Below are positions 37,474 through 51,290 of a DNA stretch of 64,000 nucleotides, piece by piece. How positions within the stretch are numbered: position 1 is the stretch's first letter; every line of letters starts with the position of its first letter. This DNA comes from Calliopsis andreniformis (lineage: Eukaryota > Arthropoda > Insecta > Hymenoptera > Andrenidae). The stretch is from contig NW_027480440.1 in the NCBI RefSeq assembly GCF_051401765.1, forward strand, positions 620,001 to 684,000, read 5' to 3'. A program made the position numbers and the translations under genes. The notes beneath the pieces are model-generated. The model did no database searches and was not told the origin of the DNA. It saw nothing but the letters and a program-made list of their open reading frames with translations.

Positions 37474-40164
37474 AGAATATCCTGAATTCTCATGGTTCAA
37501 TACTCAATTCACAATATTCAGTAATCAAATCTCAATCCTCAAACATCAATTCTCAACACTCAATCCTCAACACTCAGTCCTCTCTCTTCAATCCTCCATC
37601 CTCAACCCTCAATCCTCAAGCGTCAATCCTCAATCCTCAATCATCAACCCTCAATCCTCAGTCCTCAAACCTCAATCCCGAATCCTCAATACTGACTCCT
37701 CAATTTTCTGCCCTCAGTCCTCAAAAACCAATTGTCAATCCTCAATCCTCAATAGAATATCCTCAATTCACAGTTTTCAATACTCAATCCCCATTCTTCA
37801 ATCTTCAAATCTCAATCCACAAACATCAATTCTCATCACTCAACCATCAACACTCAGTCCTCAATCGTCAATCCTCAATACTCAATCCTCAACCTTCAAT
37901 CCTCAATACTCAAACCTCAGTCCTCAATCCTTAATTCTCAATCCTCAATACTCAATCCTCAATCGTCAATCCCCAAACCCCAATCCTCAATCTTCAATCC
38001 TCAATCCTCAATCCTCAATCCTCAATCCTCAATATTCAACACACAACCCTCAACCATCAATCCTCAATACTCAACAATCAATCCTCAATTCTCAATACTC
38101 AATAGAATATCCTGGATTCTCATGGTTCAACACTCAATCCACAAAATTCATTAATCAAATCTCAATCCTCAAACATCAATTCTCAACACACAATCCTCAA
38201 TACTCAGTCCTCTCACTTCAATCCTCAATCCTCAACCCTCAATCCTCGGTCCTCAAACCTCAATCCCGAATCCTCAATCCTGAATCGTCAATCTTCTGCC
38301 CTCAGTCCTCAAAAATCAATTGTCAATCCTCAATCCTCAATAGAATATCCTCAATTCACAGTTTTCAATACTCAATCCCCATTCTTCAATCTTCAAATCT
38401 CAATCCACACACATCAACTCTCATCACTCAACCCTCAACACTCAGTCCTCAATCGTCAATCCTCAATCTTCAATCCTCAATCTTCAATCCTCAATACTCA
38501 ATCTTCAATCCTCATTCCTCAATTCTCAATCCTCAATACTCAATCCTCAATCCTCAATCCTCAATCCTCAATCCTCAATCCTCAATCCTCAATCCTCAAT
38601 CTTCAATCCTCAATAATCAATCTCCAATCCTAGATCCTCAATCCCCAATCCTCAATCCTTAATCCTAAATTTTCAATCCTCAATCCCCAGTCCTCAGTCT
38701 TCAATCCTCAATGCTCAATCCTCAATCCTCAATCCTCAATCCTCAATCCTCAATCCTCAATCCTCAATCCTCAATCCTCAAACCTCAATACTCAATCCTC
38801 AATCTTCAATCCTCAATCCTCAATCCCCAATCCTCAATCCTCATTCTTCAGTCCTCAATACCCAATCCTCAATTTTCAATCCTCAATCCTCAATCCTCAA
38901 TTTTCAATACTCAATCCTCAGTCCTCAGTCCTCAAACCTCAATCCTCAACCCTCAGTCCTCATCCTCACTCCTCAATCCTCAATCCTCAATCCTCATTCT
39001 TCAATCCTCAATACCCAATCCTCAATCTTCAATCCTCAATCCTCAATCCTCAATTCTCAATTTCCAATCCTCAATACTGAATCTTCAATCCTCAATCCTC
39101 AATCCTCAATCCTCAATCCTCAATACTCAACCATCGATCCTCAATTCTCAATACTCAATCTTCAATCCTCAATCCTCAATCCTCAACGCTCAATCCTCAA
39201 TCCTCGATATTCAACACTCAACCCTCAACCATCAATCCTCAATACTCATCATCAATCCTCAATTCTCAATACTCAATAGAATATCCTGAATTCTAATGGT
39301 TCAATACTCAATCCACAATATTCAATAATCAAATCTCAATCCTCAAACATCAATTCTCAACACTCAATCCTCAACACTCAGTCCTCTCTCTTCAATCCTC
39401 CATCCTCAACCCTCAATCCTCAAGCGTCAATCCTTAATCCTCAATCATCAGCACTCAATCCTCAGTCCTCAAACCTCAATCCCGAATGCTCAATCCTGAA
39501 TCCTCAATCTTCTGCCCTCAGTCCTCAAAAATCAATTGCCAATCCTCAATCCGCAATGGAATATCCTCAATTGACAGTCTTCAATACTCAATCCCCATTC
39601 TTCAATCTTCATATCTCAATTCACAAACATCAATTCTCATCACTCTACCATCAACACTCAGTCCTCAATCTTGAATCCTCAATCCTCAATACACAATCTT
39701 CAATCCTCATTCTTCAGTCCTCAATACCCAATCCTCAATCTTCAATCCTCAATCCTCTATCCTCAATTCTCAATCCTCAATCCTCAGTCCTCAGTCCTCA
39801 AACATCAATCCTCAATCCTCAGACCTCATCCTCAATCCTCAATTCTCGATCCTCAATCCTCGATCCTCAGTCTTCAATTCTCAATACTCAACCTTTAATC
39901 CTCAACACTCAATCCTCAATCCTCAATCCACATTCTTCAATCCTCAATCCACAATCCTCAAACCTCAATCCTCAACCGTCGGTCCTCGTCCTCAATCCTC
40001 AACCCTCAATCCTCATTCCTCCCATCTTCAATCATCAATACACAATCTTCAATCCTCAATCCTTAATCCTCAATGCTCAATCCTCAATCCTCGATATTCA
40101 ACACTCAACCCTCAACCATCAATCCTCAATACTTATTATCAATCCTCAATTCTCAATACTCAAA
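37474..40164 (+). repeat. 2.69-kb higher-order repeat, copy 4 (2,691 bp)
   Basis: Boxes at 37,474, 37,754, 38,104, 38,342, 39,278 and 39,558. Private substitutions include CCTAAATTTTC near 38,665 and CTTCAGTCC near 38,848. The last 100 bp (from about 40,080) switch to the flank seen at 29,270 and 44,770, so the tandem run ends here although the next box at 40,165 keeps the 2,691-bp step. Confidence 0.95.
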
Positions 40165-42261
40165 AGAATATCCTGGATTCTCATGGTTCAATACTCAATC
40201 CACAAAATTCAATAATCAAATCTCAGTCCTCAAACATCAATTCTCAACACTCAATCCTCAATACTCAGTCCTCTCTCATCAATCCTCCATCCTCAATCCT
40301 CAATCCTCAAGCGTCAATCCTCAATCCTCAATCCTCAACCCTCAATCCTCAGTCCTCGAACCTCAATCCGGAATCCTCAACCCTGAATCCTCAATCTTCA
40401 GCCGTTGGTCCTCAACAATCAATTGTCAATCCTCAATCCTCAATAGAATATCCTCTATTCACAGCTTTCAATGCTCAATACTCAATCTGCAATCTTCAAA
40501 CCTCTATCCACAGTCATCAATTCTCACCACTCAACCCTCAAAACTCAGTCCTCAATGTTCAATACTCAATCCTCAATTCCCAATCTTCAATCCTCAATAC
40601 TGAATCTTGAATCCTCAATCCTCAATCCTCAATCCTCAATCCTTAATCCTCAATCCTCATTCTTCAATCCTCAGTCCCCAATCCTCAATCTTCTATCCTC
40701 AATACTCAATCCTCAATCCTCAATCCTCAATCCTCAACCTTGAATCCTCAATACTCAATCTTCAATCCTCAATCCTCAATCCTCAATCATCAATCCTCAA
40801 TCATCAATCCTCAATCTTCAATACTCAATCCTCAAACCTCAATCCTCAATCCTCAATACTCAACCATCAATCCTCAATTCTCAATACTAAATAGAATATC
40901 CTGAATCCTCGTGGTTCAATACCCAATCCACAATATTCAATAATCAAATCTCAATCCTCGAACATCAATTCTCAACACTCAATCCTCAACACTCAGTCCT
41001 CTCTCTTCAATCCTCCATCCTCAACCCTCAATCCTCAAGCGTCAATCCTTAATCCTCAATCATCAACACTCAATCCTCAGTCCTCAAACCTCAATCCCGA
41101 ATCCTCAATCCTGAATCCTCAATCGTCTGCCCTCAGTCCTCAAAAATCAATTGCCAATCCTCAATCCGCAATAGAATATCCTCAATTGACAGTTTTCAAT
41201 ACTCAATCCCCATTCTTCAATCTTCATATCTCAATCCACAAACATCAATTCTCATCACTCTACCATCAACACTCAGTCCTCAATCTTGAATCCTCAATCC
41301 TCAATCCTCAATCTTCAATCCTCAACCTTCAATCCTCAATCCTCAATCCTCAATCCTCAATCCTCAATATTCAACACACTACCCTCAACCATCAATCCTC
41401 AATACTCAACCATCAATCCTCAATTCTCAATACTCAACAGAATATCCTGAATTCTCATGGTTCATTACCCAATCCACAAAATTCAATAATCAAATCTCAA
41501 TCCTCAAACAGCAATCCTCAACACTCAATCCTCAATACTCAGTCCGCAATCCTCAATATTCAATCCTCAATCCTCAATCCTCAATCCACTATCCTCAACC
41601 TTCAATCCTCAATACTCAATCTTCAATGCTCATTCCTCAATCCTCAATCCTCAATTCTCAATCCTCAATCGTCAATCTTCAATCCTCAATACACAATCTT
41701 CAATCCTCAATCCTCAAACCTCAATCCTCAATCCTCATTCTTCAATCCTCAATACCCAATCCTCAATCTTCAATCCTCAATCCCGTATCCTCAATTCTCA
41801 ATCCTCAATCCTCAGTCCTCAGTCCTCAAACATCAATCCTCAACCCTCAGACCTCATCCTCAATCCTCAATCCTCGATCCTCAATCCTCAATCCTCAGTC
41901 TTCAGTTCTCAATACTCAACCTTTAATCCTCAATACTCAGTCCTCTCTCTTCAATCCTCAATCCTCTATCATCAATCCTCAAGCGTCAATCCTCAATCCT
42001 CAATCCTCATTCTTCAATCCTCAATACACAATCCTCAATGTTCAATCCTCAGTCCTCAGTCCTCAAACCTCAATCCTCAGCCCTCAGCCCTCATCCTCAA
42101 TCCTCAATCGACAATCCGCAATCCTCAATCTTCAATCCTCAATACTCAACATTCAATCCTCAATCCTCAGTCCTCAAACCTCAATTCTGAATCCTCAACC
42201 CTGAGTTCTAATCTTCAGCGCTCAGTCCACAACAATCAGTAGTCAATCCTCAGTCCTCAAT
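40165..42261 (+). repeat. Right-arm block copied at 44.85-46.0 kb
   Basis: Boxes at 40,165, 40,445, 40,893 and 41,173 match 44,853, 45,154, 45,595 and 45,874. The offset drifts from 4,688 to 4,709, 4,702 and 4,701: +21 bp (three heptamers near 45,015), -7 bp (one heptamer), and -1 bp from a single-base deletion near 45,671 (CATCAATTTCAACAC). A further box, CAACAGAATATCCT, is at 41,439. No gene-like sequence. Confidence 0.85.
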
Positions 42262-43812
42262 AGAATATCCTCAATTCACAGATTTCAATACTCAATACTC
42301 AATCTGCAATCTTCAAACCTGTATCCACAAACATCAATTCTCATCACTCAACCCTCAACACTAAATCCTCAATGTTCAATCCTCAATCCTCAATTCTCAA
42401 TCTTCAAACCTCAATACTGAATCTTCAATCCCCAATCCTCAATCCTCAATCCTCAACCCTCAATCCTCATTCTTCAATCCTCAGTCCCCAATCCTCAATA
42501 TTCTATCCTCAATACTCAATCCTCAATCCTCAATCCTCAATCCTCAGTCTTGAATCCTCAATACTCAATCTTCAATCCTCAATCCTCAATCCTCAATCAT
42601 CAATCCTCAATCATCAATCCTCAATCTTCAATACTCAATCCTCAATCCTCAATCCTCAATCCTCAATACACAACCATCAATCCTCAATACCCAATACTCA
42701 ATAGAATATCCTGAATTCTCAGGATTCTATACTCAAACATCAATCCTCAACTCTCAGCCCTCATTCTCAATCCTCAATCCACAATCCTCAAACATCAATC
42801 CTCAACCGTCGGTCCTCGTCCTCGACCCTCAACCCTCTATCCTCATTCCTCCCATCTTCAATCATCAATACTCAATCTTCAATCCCCAATCCTCAATCCT
42901 CAACGCTCAATCCTCAATCCTCGATATTCAACACTCAACCCTCAACCATCAATCCACAATACTCATCATCAATCCTCAATTCTCAATACTCAATAGAATA
43001 TCCTGAATTCTCATGGTTCAATACTCAATCCACAATATTCAATAATCAAATCTCAATCCTCAAACATCAGTTCTCAACTCTCAATCCTCAACACTCAGTC
43101 CTCTCTCTTCAATCCTCCATTCTCAACCCTCAATCCTCAAGCGTCAGTCCTCAATCCTCAATCATCAACCCTCAATCCTCAGTCCTCAAACCTCAATCCC
43201 GAATCCACAATCCTGAATCCTCAATCTTCTGCTCTCAGTCCTCAAAAATCAATTGCCAATCCTCAACCCTCAATAGAATATCCTCAATTCACAGTTTTCA
43301 ATACTCAATCCCCACTGTTCAATCTTCAAATCTCAATCCACAAACATCAATTCTCATCACTCAACCCTCAACACTCAGTCTTCAATTCGCAATCCTCAAT
43401 CCTCAATCCTCAATCCTCATTCTTCAATCCTCAATACCCAATCCTCAATCTTCAATCCTCAATCCTCAATCCTCAGTCCTCAAACAGCAATACTCAACCC
43501 ACAGTCCTCGTCCTCAATCCACAACCATCAATCCTCAATCCTCAATCTTCAATCATCAATATTCAATCTTCAGTCCTCAACCCTCAATCCTCAATACTCA
43601 ATCCTCAATCCTCAATGTTCAATACGCAATACCCAATCCTCAATCCTCAATACCCAATCCTCAACCTTCAATCCTCAATTCTCAATCCTCAATCCTCAAT
43701 CCTCAATCCTCAATCCGCAGTCCTCAAACCTCAATCCTGAATCCTCAATCCTGAATCCTCAATCTTCAGCCCTCAGTCCCCAACAATCAGTTGTCAATCC
43801 TCAATCCTCAAT
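42262..43812 (+). repeat. Box cluster with the T3-292-T1-280-T2 module
   Basis: Boxes at 42,262, 42,703, 42,995 and 43,275 have spacings of 441, 292 and 280 bp, identical to 28,613, 29,054, 29,346 and 29,626 (offset 13,649). The interval 43,276-43,812 holds only heptamers. Confidence 0.85.
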
Positions 43813-46138
43813 AGAATATCCTCAATTCACAGGTTTCAATACTCAATACCCAATCCTCAATCTTCAATCCTCAATCCTCAATCCTCAATTCTCAACCCTC
43901 AATCCTCAGTCCTCAGTCCTCAAACCTCAATGCTCAAACCTCAGCCCTCATCCTCAATCCTCAATACTCAATCCTCAATCCTCAATCTTCGATCCTCAAT
44001 ACTCAATCTTCAATCCTCAATCCTCAGTACTCAAACCTCAATCCTGAATCCTCAATCCTGAGTCCTCAATCTTCAGACCTCAGTCCACAACAATCAGTAG
44101 TCAATCCTCTATCCTCAATAGAATATCCTCAATTCACAGTTTTCAATACTCAATACTCAATCTGCAATCTTCAAACCTCTATCCAAAAACATCAATTCTC
44201 ATCACTCAACCCTCAACACTCAGTCCTCAATGTACAATCCTCAATCCTCAATTCTCAATCTTCAATCCTCAATACTGAATCTTCAATCCTCAATCCTCAA
44301 TCCTCAATCCTCAACCCTCAATCCTCATTCTTCAATCCTCAGTCCCAAATCCTCAATCTTCTATCCTCAATACTCAATCCTCAATCCTCAATCCTCAATC
44401 CTCAGTCTTGAATCCTCAATACTCAATCATCAATCCTCAATCCTCAATCCTCAATCATCAATCCTCAATCATCAATCCTCAGTCTTCAATACTCAATCCT
44501 CAATCCTCAATCCTCAATCCTCAATACACAACCATCAATCCTCAATTCTCAATACTCAATAGAATATCCTGAATTCTCAGGATTCTATACTCAAACCTCA
44601 ATCCTCAACCCTCAGCCCTCATTCTCAATCCTCAATCCACAATCCTCAAACCTCAATCATCAACCGTCGGTCCTCGTCCTGAATCCTCAACCCTCAATCC
44701 TCATTCCTCCCACCTTCAATCATCAATACTCAATCTTCAATCCACAATCCTCAATCCTCAATGTTCAATCCTCAATCCGCGATATTCAACACTCAACCCT
44801 CAACCATCAATCCTCAATACTTATCATCAATCCTCAATTCTCAATACTCAAAAGAATATCCTGGATTCTCATGGTTCAATACTCAATCCACAAAATTCAA
44901 TAATCAAATCTCAATCCTCAAACATCAATTCTCAACACTCAATCCTCAATACTCAGTCCTCTCTCATCAACCCTCCATCCTCAATCCTCAATCCTCAAGC
45001 GTCAATCCTCAATCCTCAATCCTCAATCCTCAATCCTCAATCCTCAACCCTCAATCCTCAGTCCTCGAACCTCAATCCGGAATTCTCAATCCTGAATCCT
45101 CAATCTTCAGCCGTCGGTCCTCAACAATCAATTGTCAATCCTCAATCCTCAATAGAATATCCTCTATTCACAGCTTTCAATGCTCAATACTCAATCTGCA
45201 ATCTTCAAACCTCTATCCACAATCATCAATTCTCACCACTCAACCCTCAAAACTCAGTCCTCAATGTTCAATACTCAATCCTCAATTCCCAATCTTCAAT
45301 CCTCAATACTGAATCTTCAATCCTCAATCCTCAATCCTCAATCCTCAATCCTCAATCCTCATTCTTCAATCCTCAGTCCCCAATACTCAATCTTCTATTC
45401 TCAATACTCAATCCTCAATCCTCAATCCTCAATCCTCAACCTTGAATCCTCAATACTCAATCTTCAATCCTCAATCCTCAATCCTCAATCATCAATCCTC
45501 AATCATCAATCCTCAATCTTCAATACTCAATCCTCAAACCTCAATCCTCAATCCTCAATACTCAACCATCAATCCTCAATTCTCAATACTAAATAGAATA
45601 TCCTGAATCCTCGTGGTTCAATACCCAATCCACAATATTCAATAATCAAATCTCAATCCTCGAACATCAATTTCAACACTCAATCCTCAACACTCAGTCC
45701 TCTCTCTTCAATCCTCCATCCTCAACCCTCAATCCTCAAGCGTCAATCCTTAATCCTCAATCATCAACACTCAATCCTCAGTCCTCAAACCTCAATCCCG
45801 AATCCTCAATCCTGAATCCTCAATCTTCTGCCCTCAGTCCTCAAAAATCAATTGCCAATCCTCAATCCGCAATAGAATATCCTCAATTGACAGTTTTCAA
45901 TACTCAATCCCCATTCTTCAATCTTCATATCTCAATTCACAAACATCAATTCTCATCACTCTACCATCAACACTCAGTCCTCAATCTTGAATCCTCAATC
46001 CTCAAACCTCAATCTTCAATCCTCAACCTTCAATCCTCAATCCTCAATCCTCAATCCTCAATCCTCAATATTCAACACTCAACCTTCAACCATCAATCCT
46101 CAATACTCATCATCAATCCTCAATTCTCAATACTCAAT
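43813..46138 (+). repeat. Box cluster, joint copy of 28.3-29.3 kb and 40.2-41.3 kb
   Basis: Boxes at 43,813, 44,120, 44,561 and 44,853 copy the 28.3-kb cluster at offset 15,507. From 44,853 onward the block matches 40.2-41.3 kb at about 4.70 kb offset. Here the T1-T2 distance is 301 bp, 21 bp more than usual because of three extra AATCCTC units. Confidence 0.85.
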
Positions 46139-48626
46139 AGAATATCCTGAATTCTCATGGTTCAATACTCAATCCACAATATTCAATAATCAAATCTCAA
46201 TCCTCAAACATCAATTCTCAACTCTCAATCCTCAACACTCAGTCCTCTCTCTTCAAACCTCCTTTCTCAACCCTCAATCCTCAAGCGTCAGTCCTCAATC
46301 CTCAATCATCAACCCTCAATCCTCAGTCCTCAAACCTCAATCCCGAATCCACAATCCTGAATCCTCAATCTTCTGCTCTCAGTCCTCAAAAATCAATTGC
46401 CAATCCTCAATCCTCAATAGAATATCCTCAATTCACAGTTTTCAATACTCAATCCCCATTGTTCAATCTTCAAATCTCAATCCACAAACATCAATTCTCA
46501 TCACTCAACCATCAACACTCAGTCCTCAATCTTCAATCCTCAGTCCTGAATCCTCAATCTTCAATCCTCAATACTCAATCCTCAATCCTCAATCCTCAAT
46601 TCTCAATCCTCAATACTCAATCCTCAATCGTCAATCCTCAATCCCCAATCCTCAATCTTCAATCCTCAATCCTCAATCCTCAATATTCAACACACAACCC
46701 TCAACCAACAATCCTCAATACTCTACCATTAATCCTCAATTCTCAATACTCAATAGAATATCCTGAATTCTCATGGTTCAATACTTAATCCACAAAATTC
46801 AATAATCAAATCTCAATCTTCGAACATCAATTCTCAACACTCAATCCTCAATACTCAGTCCTCTCTCTTCAATCCTCAATCCTCTATCATCAATCCTCAA
46901 GCGTCAATCCTCAATCCTCAAACCTCATTCTTCAATCCTCAATACACAATCCTCAATGTTCAATCCTCAATCCTCAATCCTCAATTCTCAATCCTCAATC
47001 CTCAGTCCTCAGTCCTCAAACCTCAATCCTCAGCCCTCAGCCCTCATCCTCAATCCTCAATCGACAATCCGCAATCCTCAATCTTCAATCCTCAATACTC
47101 AACATTCAATCCTCAATCCTCAGTCCTCAAACCTCAATTCTGAATCCTCAACCCTGAGTTCTAATCTTCAGCGCTCAGTCCACAACAATCAGTAGTCAAT
47201 CCTCAGTCCTCAATAGAATATCCTCAATTCACAGATTTCAATACTCAATACTCAATCTGCAATGTTCAAACCTGTATCCACAAACATCAATTCTCATCAC
47301 TCAACCCTCAACACTCAGTCCTCAATGTTCAATCCTCAATCCTCAATTCTCAATCTTCAATCCTCAATACTGAATCTTCAATCCTCAATCCTCAATCCTC
47401 AATCCTCAGTCTTGAATCCTCAATACTCAATCTTCAATCCTCAATCCTCAATCCTCAATCATCAATCCTCAATCATCAATCCTCAATCTTCAATACTCAA
47501 TCCTCAATCCTCAATCCTCAATCCTCAATACACAACCATCAATCCTCAATTCTCAATACTCAATAGAATATCCTGAATTCTCAGGATTCTATACTCAAAC
47601 CTCAATCCTCAACCCTCAGCCCTCATTCTCAATCCTCAATCCACAATCCTCAAACCTCAATCATCAACCGTCGGTCCTCGTCCTGAATCCTCAACCCTCA
47701 ATCCTCATTCCTCCCACCTTCAATCATCAATACTCAATCTTCAATCCTCAATCCTCAATCCTCAATGTCCAATCCTCAATCCTCGATATTCAACACTCAA
47801 CCCTCAACCATCAATCCTCAATACTTATCATCAATCCTCAACTCTCAATACTCAAAAGAATATCCTGGACTCTCATGGTTCAATACTCAATCCACAAAAT
47901 TCAGTAATCAAATCTCAATCCTCAAACATCAATTCTCAACACTCAATCCTCAATACTCAGTCCTCTCTCTTCAATCCTCCATCCTCAATCCTCAATCCTC
48001 AAGCGTCAATCCTCAATCCTCAATCCTCAACCCTCAATCCTCAGTCCTCGAACCTCAATCCGGAATCCTCAATCCTGAATCCTCAATCTTCAGCCGTCGG
48101 TCCTCAACAATCAATTGTCAATCCTCAATCTTCAATAGAATATCCTCTATTCACAGCTTTCAATGCTCAATACTCAATCTGCAATCTTCAAACCTCTATG
48201 CACAATCATCAATTCTCACCACTCAACCCTCAAAACTCAGTCCTCAATGTTCAATACTCAATCCTCAATTCCCAATCTTCAATCCTCAATACTGAATCTT
48301 CAATCCTCAATCCTCAATCCTCAATCCTCAATCCTCAATCCTCAATCCTCAATCCTCAATCCTCATTCTTCAATCCTCAGTCCCCAATCCTCAATCTTCT
48401 ATCCTCAATACTCAATCCTCTATCCTCAATACTCAATCCTCAATCCTCAATCCTCAATCCTCAACCTTGAATCCTCAATACTCAATCTTCAATCCTCAAT
48501 CCTCAATCCTCAATCCTCAATCATCAATCCTCAATCATCAATCCTCAATCTTCAATACGCAATCCTCAAACCTCAATCCTCAATCCTCAATACTCAACCA
48601 TCAATCCTCAATTCTCAATACTAAAT
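46139..48626 (+). repeat. Block copied at 59.4-61.1 kb
   Basis: Boxes at 46,139, 46,419, 46,755, 47,215, 47,565, 47,857 and 48,137. The series 59,420, 59,686, 60,036, 60,413, 60,705 and 60,984 corresponds, but the offset falls from about 13.27 kb to 12.85 kb because the segment around the box at 47,215 is missing from the distal copy. The recurrent 280-bp and 292-bp spacings are kept at 47,565/47,857/48,137. Confidence 0.8.
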
Positions 48627-51290
48627 AGAATATCCTGAATCCTCATGGTTCAATACTCAATTCACAATATTCAATAATCAAATCTCAATCCTCAAACATC
48701 ATTTCTCAACACTCAATCCTCAACACTCAGTCCTCTCTCTTCAATCCTCCATCCTCAACCCTCAATCCTCAAGCGTCAATCCTCAATCCTCAATCATCAA
48801 CCCTCAATCCTCAGTCCTCAAACCTCAATCCCGAATCCTCAATACTGACTCCTCAATTTTCTGCCCTCAGTCCTCAAAAACCAATTGTCAATCCTCAATC
48901 CTCAATAGAATATCCTCAATTCACTGTTTTCAATACTCAATCCCCATTCTTCAATCTTCAAATCTCAATCCACAAACATCAATTCTCATCACTCAGCCAT
49001 CAACACTCAGTCCTCAATCTTCAATCCTCAATACTCAATCCTCAACCTTCAATCCTCAATACTCAAACCTCAATCCTCAATCCTCAATTCTCAATCCTCA
49101 ATACTCAATCCTCAATCGTCAATCCCCAAACCCCAATCCTCAATCTTCAATCCTCAATCCTCAATCCTCAATCCTCAATCCTCAATATTCAACACACAAC
49201 CCTCAACCATCAATCCTCAATACTCAACAATCAATCCTCAATTCTCAATACTCAATAGAATATCCTGGATTCTCATGGTTCAATACTCAAACCACAAAAT
49301 TCATTAATCAAATCTCAATCCTCAAACATCAATTCTCAACACACAATCCTCAATACTCAGTCCTCTCACTTCAATCCTCCATCCTCAATCCTCACTCCTC
49401 AAGCGTCAATCCTCAATCCTCAATCCTCAACACTCAGTCCTCTCTCATCAATCCTCCATCCTCAATCCTCAATCCTCAAGCGTCAATGCTCAATCCTCAA
49501 TCCTCAACCCTCAATCCTCGGTCCTCAAACCTCAATCCCGAATCCTCAATCCTGAATCGTCAATCTTCTGCCCTCAGTCCTCAAAAATCAACTGTCAATA
49601 CTCAATCCTCAATAGAATATCCTCAATTCACAGTTTTCAATACTCAATCCCCATTCTTCAATCTTCAAATCTCAATCCACACACATCAATTCTCATCACT
49701 CAACCCTCAACACTCAGTCCTCAATCTTCAATCCTCAATCTTCAATCCTCAATCTTCAATACTCAATACTCAATCTTCAATCCTCAATCCTCAATTCTCA
49801 ATCCTCAATACTCAATCCTCAATCCTCAATCCTCAATCCTCAATCCTCGATCCTCAATCCTCAATCCTCAATCTTCAATCCTCAATAATCAATCTCCAAT
49901 CCTAGATCCTCAATCCCCAATCCTCAATCCTTAATCCTCAATTTTCAATCCTCAATCCCCAGTCCTCAGTCTTCAATCCTCAATGCTCAATCCTCAATCC
50001 TCAATCCTCAATCCTCAATCCTCAATCCTCAATCCTCAATCCTCAATCCTCAAACCTCAATACTCAATCCTCAATCTTCAATCTTCAATACTCAATATTC
50101 AATCCTCAATCCTCAATGCTCAATCCTCAATCCTCAATCCTCATTCTTCAATCCTCAATACCCAATCCTCAATCTTCAATCCTCAATCCTCTATCCTCAA
50201 TTCTCAATCCTCAATCCTCAGTCCTCAGTCCTCAAACATCAATCCTCAACCCTCAGACCTCATCCTCAATCCTCAATCCTCGATCCTCAATCCTCAATCC
50301 TCAGCCTTCGATTCTCAATACTCAACCTTTAATCCTCAATACTCAATCCTCAATCCTCAATCCACATTCTTCAATCCTCAATCCACAATCCTCAAACCTC
50401 AATCCTCAACCGTCGGTCCTCGTCCTCAATCCTCAACCCTCAATCCTCATTCCTCCCATCTTCAATCATCAATACACAATCTTCAATCCTCAATCCTGAA
50501 TCCTGAATGCTCAATCCTCAATCGTCAATATTCAACGCTCAACCCTCAACGATCAGTCCTCAATACTCATCATCAATCCTCAATTCTCAATACTCAATAG
50601 AATATTCTGAATTCTCATGGCTCAATACTCAATTCACAATATTCAATAATCAAATCTCAATCCTCAAACATCAATTCTCAACACTCAATCCTCAACACTC
50701 AGTCCTCTCTCTTCAATCCTCCATCCTCAACCCTCAATCCTCAAGCGTCAATCCTCAATCCTCAATAATCAACCCTCAATCCTCAGTCCTCAAACCTCAA
50801 CCCCGAATCCTCAATACTGACTCCTCAATTTTCTGCCCTCAGTCCTCAAAAATCAATTGTCAATCCTCAATCCTCAATAGAATATCCTCAATTCACAGTT
50901 TTCAATACTCAATCCCCATTCTTCAATCTTCAAATCTCAATCCACAAACATCAATTCTCATCACTCAACCATCAGCACTCAGTCCTCAATCTTCAATCCT
51001 CAATCTTCAATCCTCAATCTTCAATCCTCAATACTCAATCTTCAATCCTCAATCCTCAATTCTCAATCCTCATTACTCAATCCTCAATCCTCAATCCTCA
51101 ATCCTCAATCCTCAATCCTCAATCCTCAATCCTCAATCTTCAATCCTCAATAATCAATCTCCAATCCTAGATCCTCAATCCCCAATCCTCAATCCTTAAT
51201 CCTCAATCCTCAATCCTTAATCCCCACTCCTCAGTCTTGAATCCTCAATGCTCAATCCTCAATCCTCAATCCTCAATCCTCAATCCTCAA
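48627..51290 (+). repeat. 4.03-kb-offset duplication, copy 1
   Basis: Boxes at 48,627, 48,907, 49,257, 49,614, 50,599 and 50,879 recur at 52,660, 52,940, 53,291, 53,648, 54,641 and 54,921. The offset starts at 4,033 and ends at 4,042. The two single-base steps are an extra C near 52,970 (AATACCCCAATCC) and CAATCTATCAATCC near 53,955; the remaining 7 bp is one heptamer in a perfect AATCCTC run. Similarity ends at about 51,290. Confidence 0.88.

Noticed and set aside
32001..38662. Recurrent 426-codon frames at 32,001, 34,691 and 37,382 as a conserved gene family
   Set aside because: They recur because the 2,691-bp repeat is duplicated as DNA. Overlapping frames recur equally, and a one-base deletion in copy 2 truncates a neighbouring frame without any sign of compensation.
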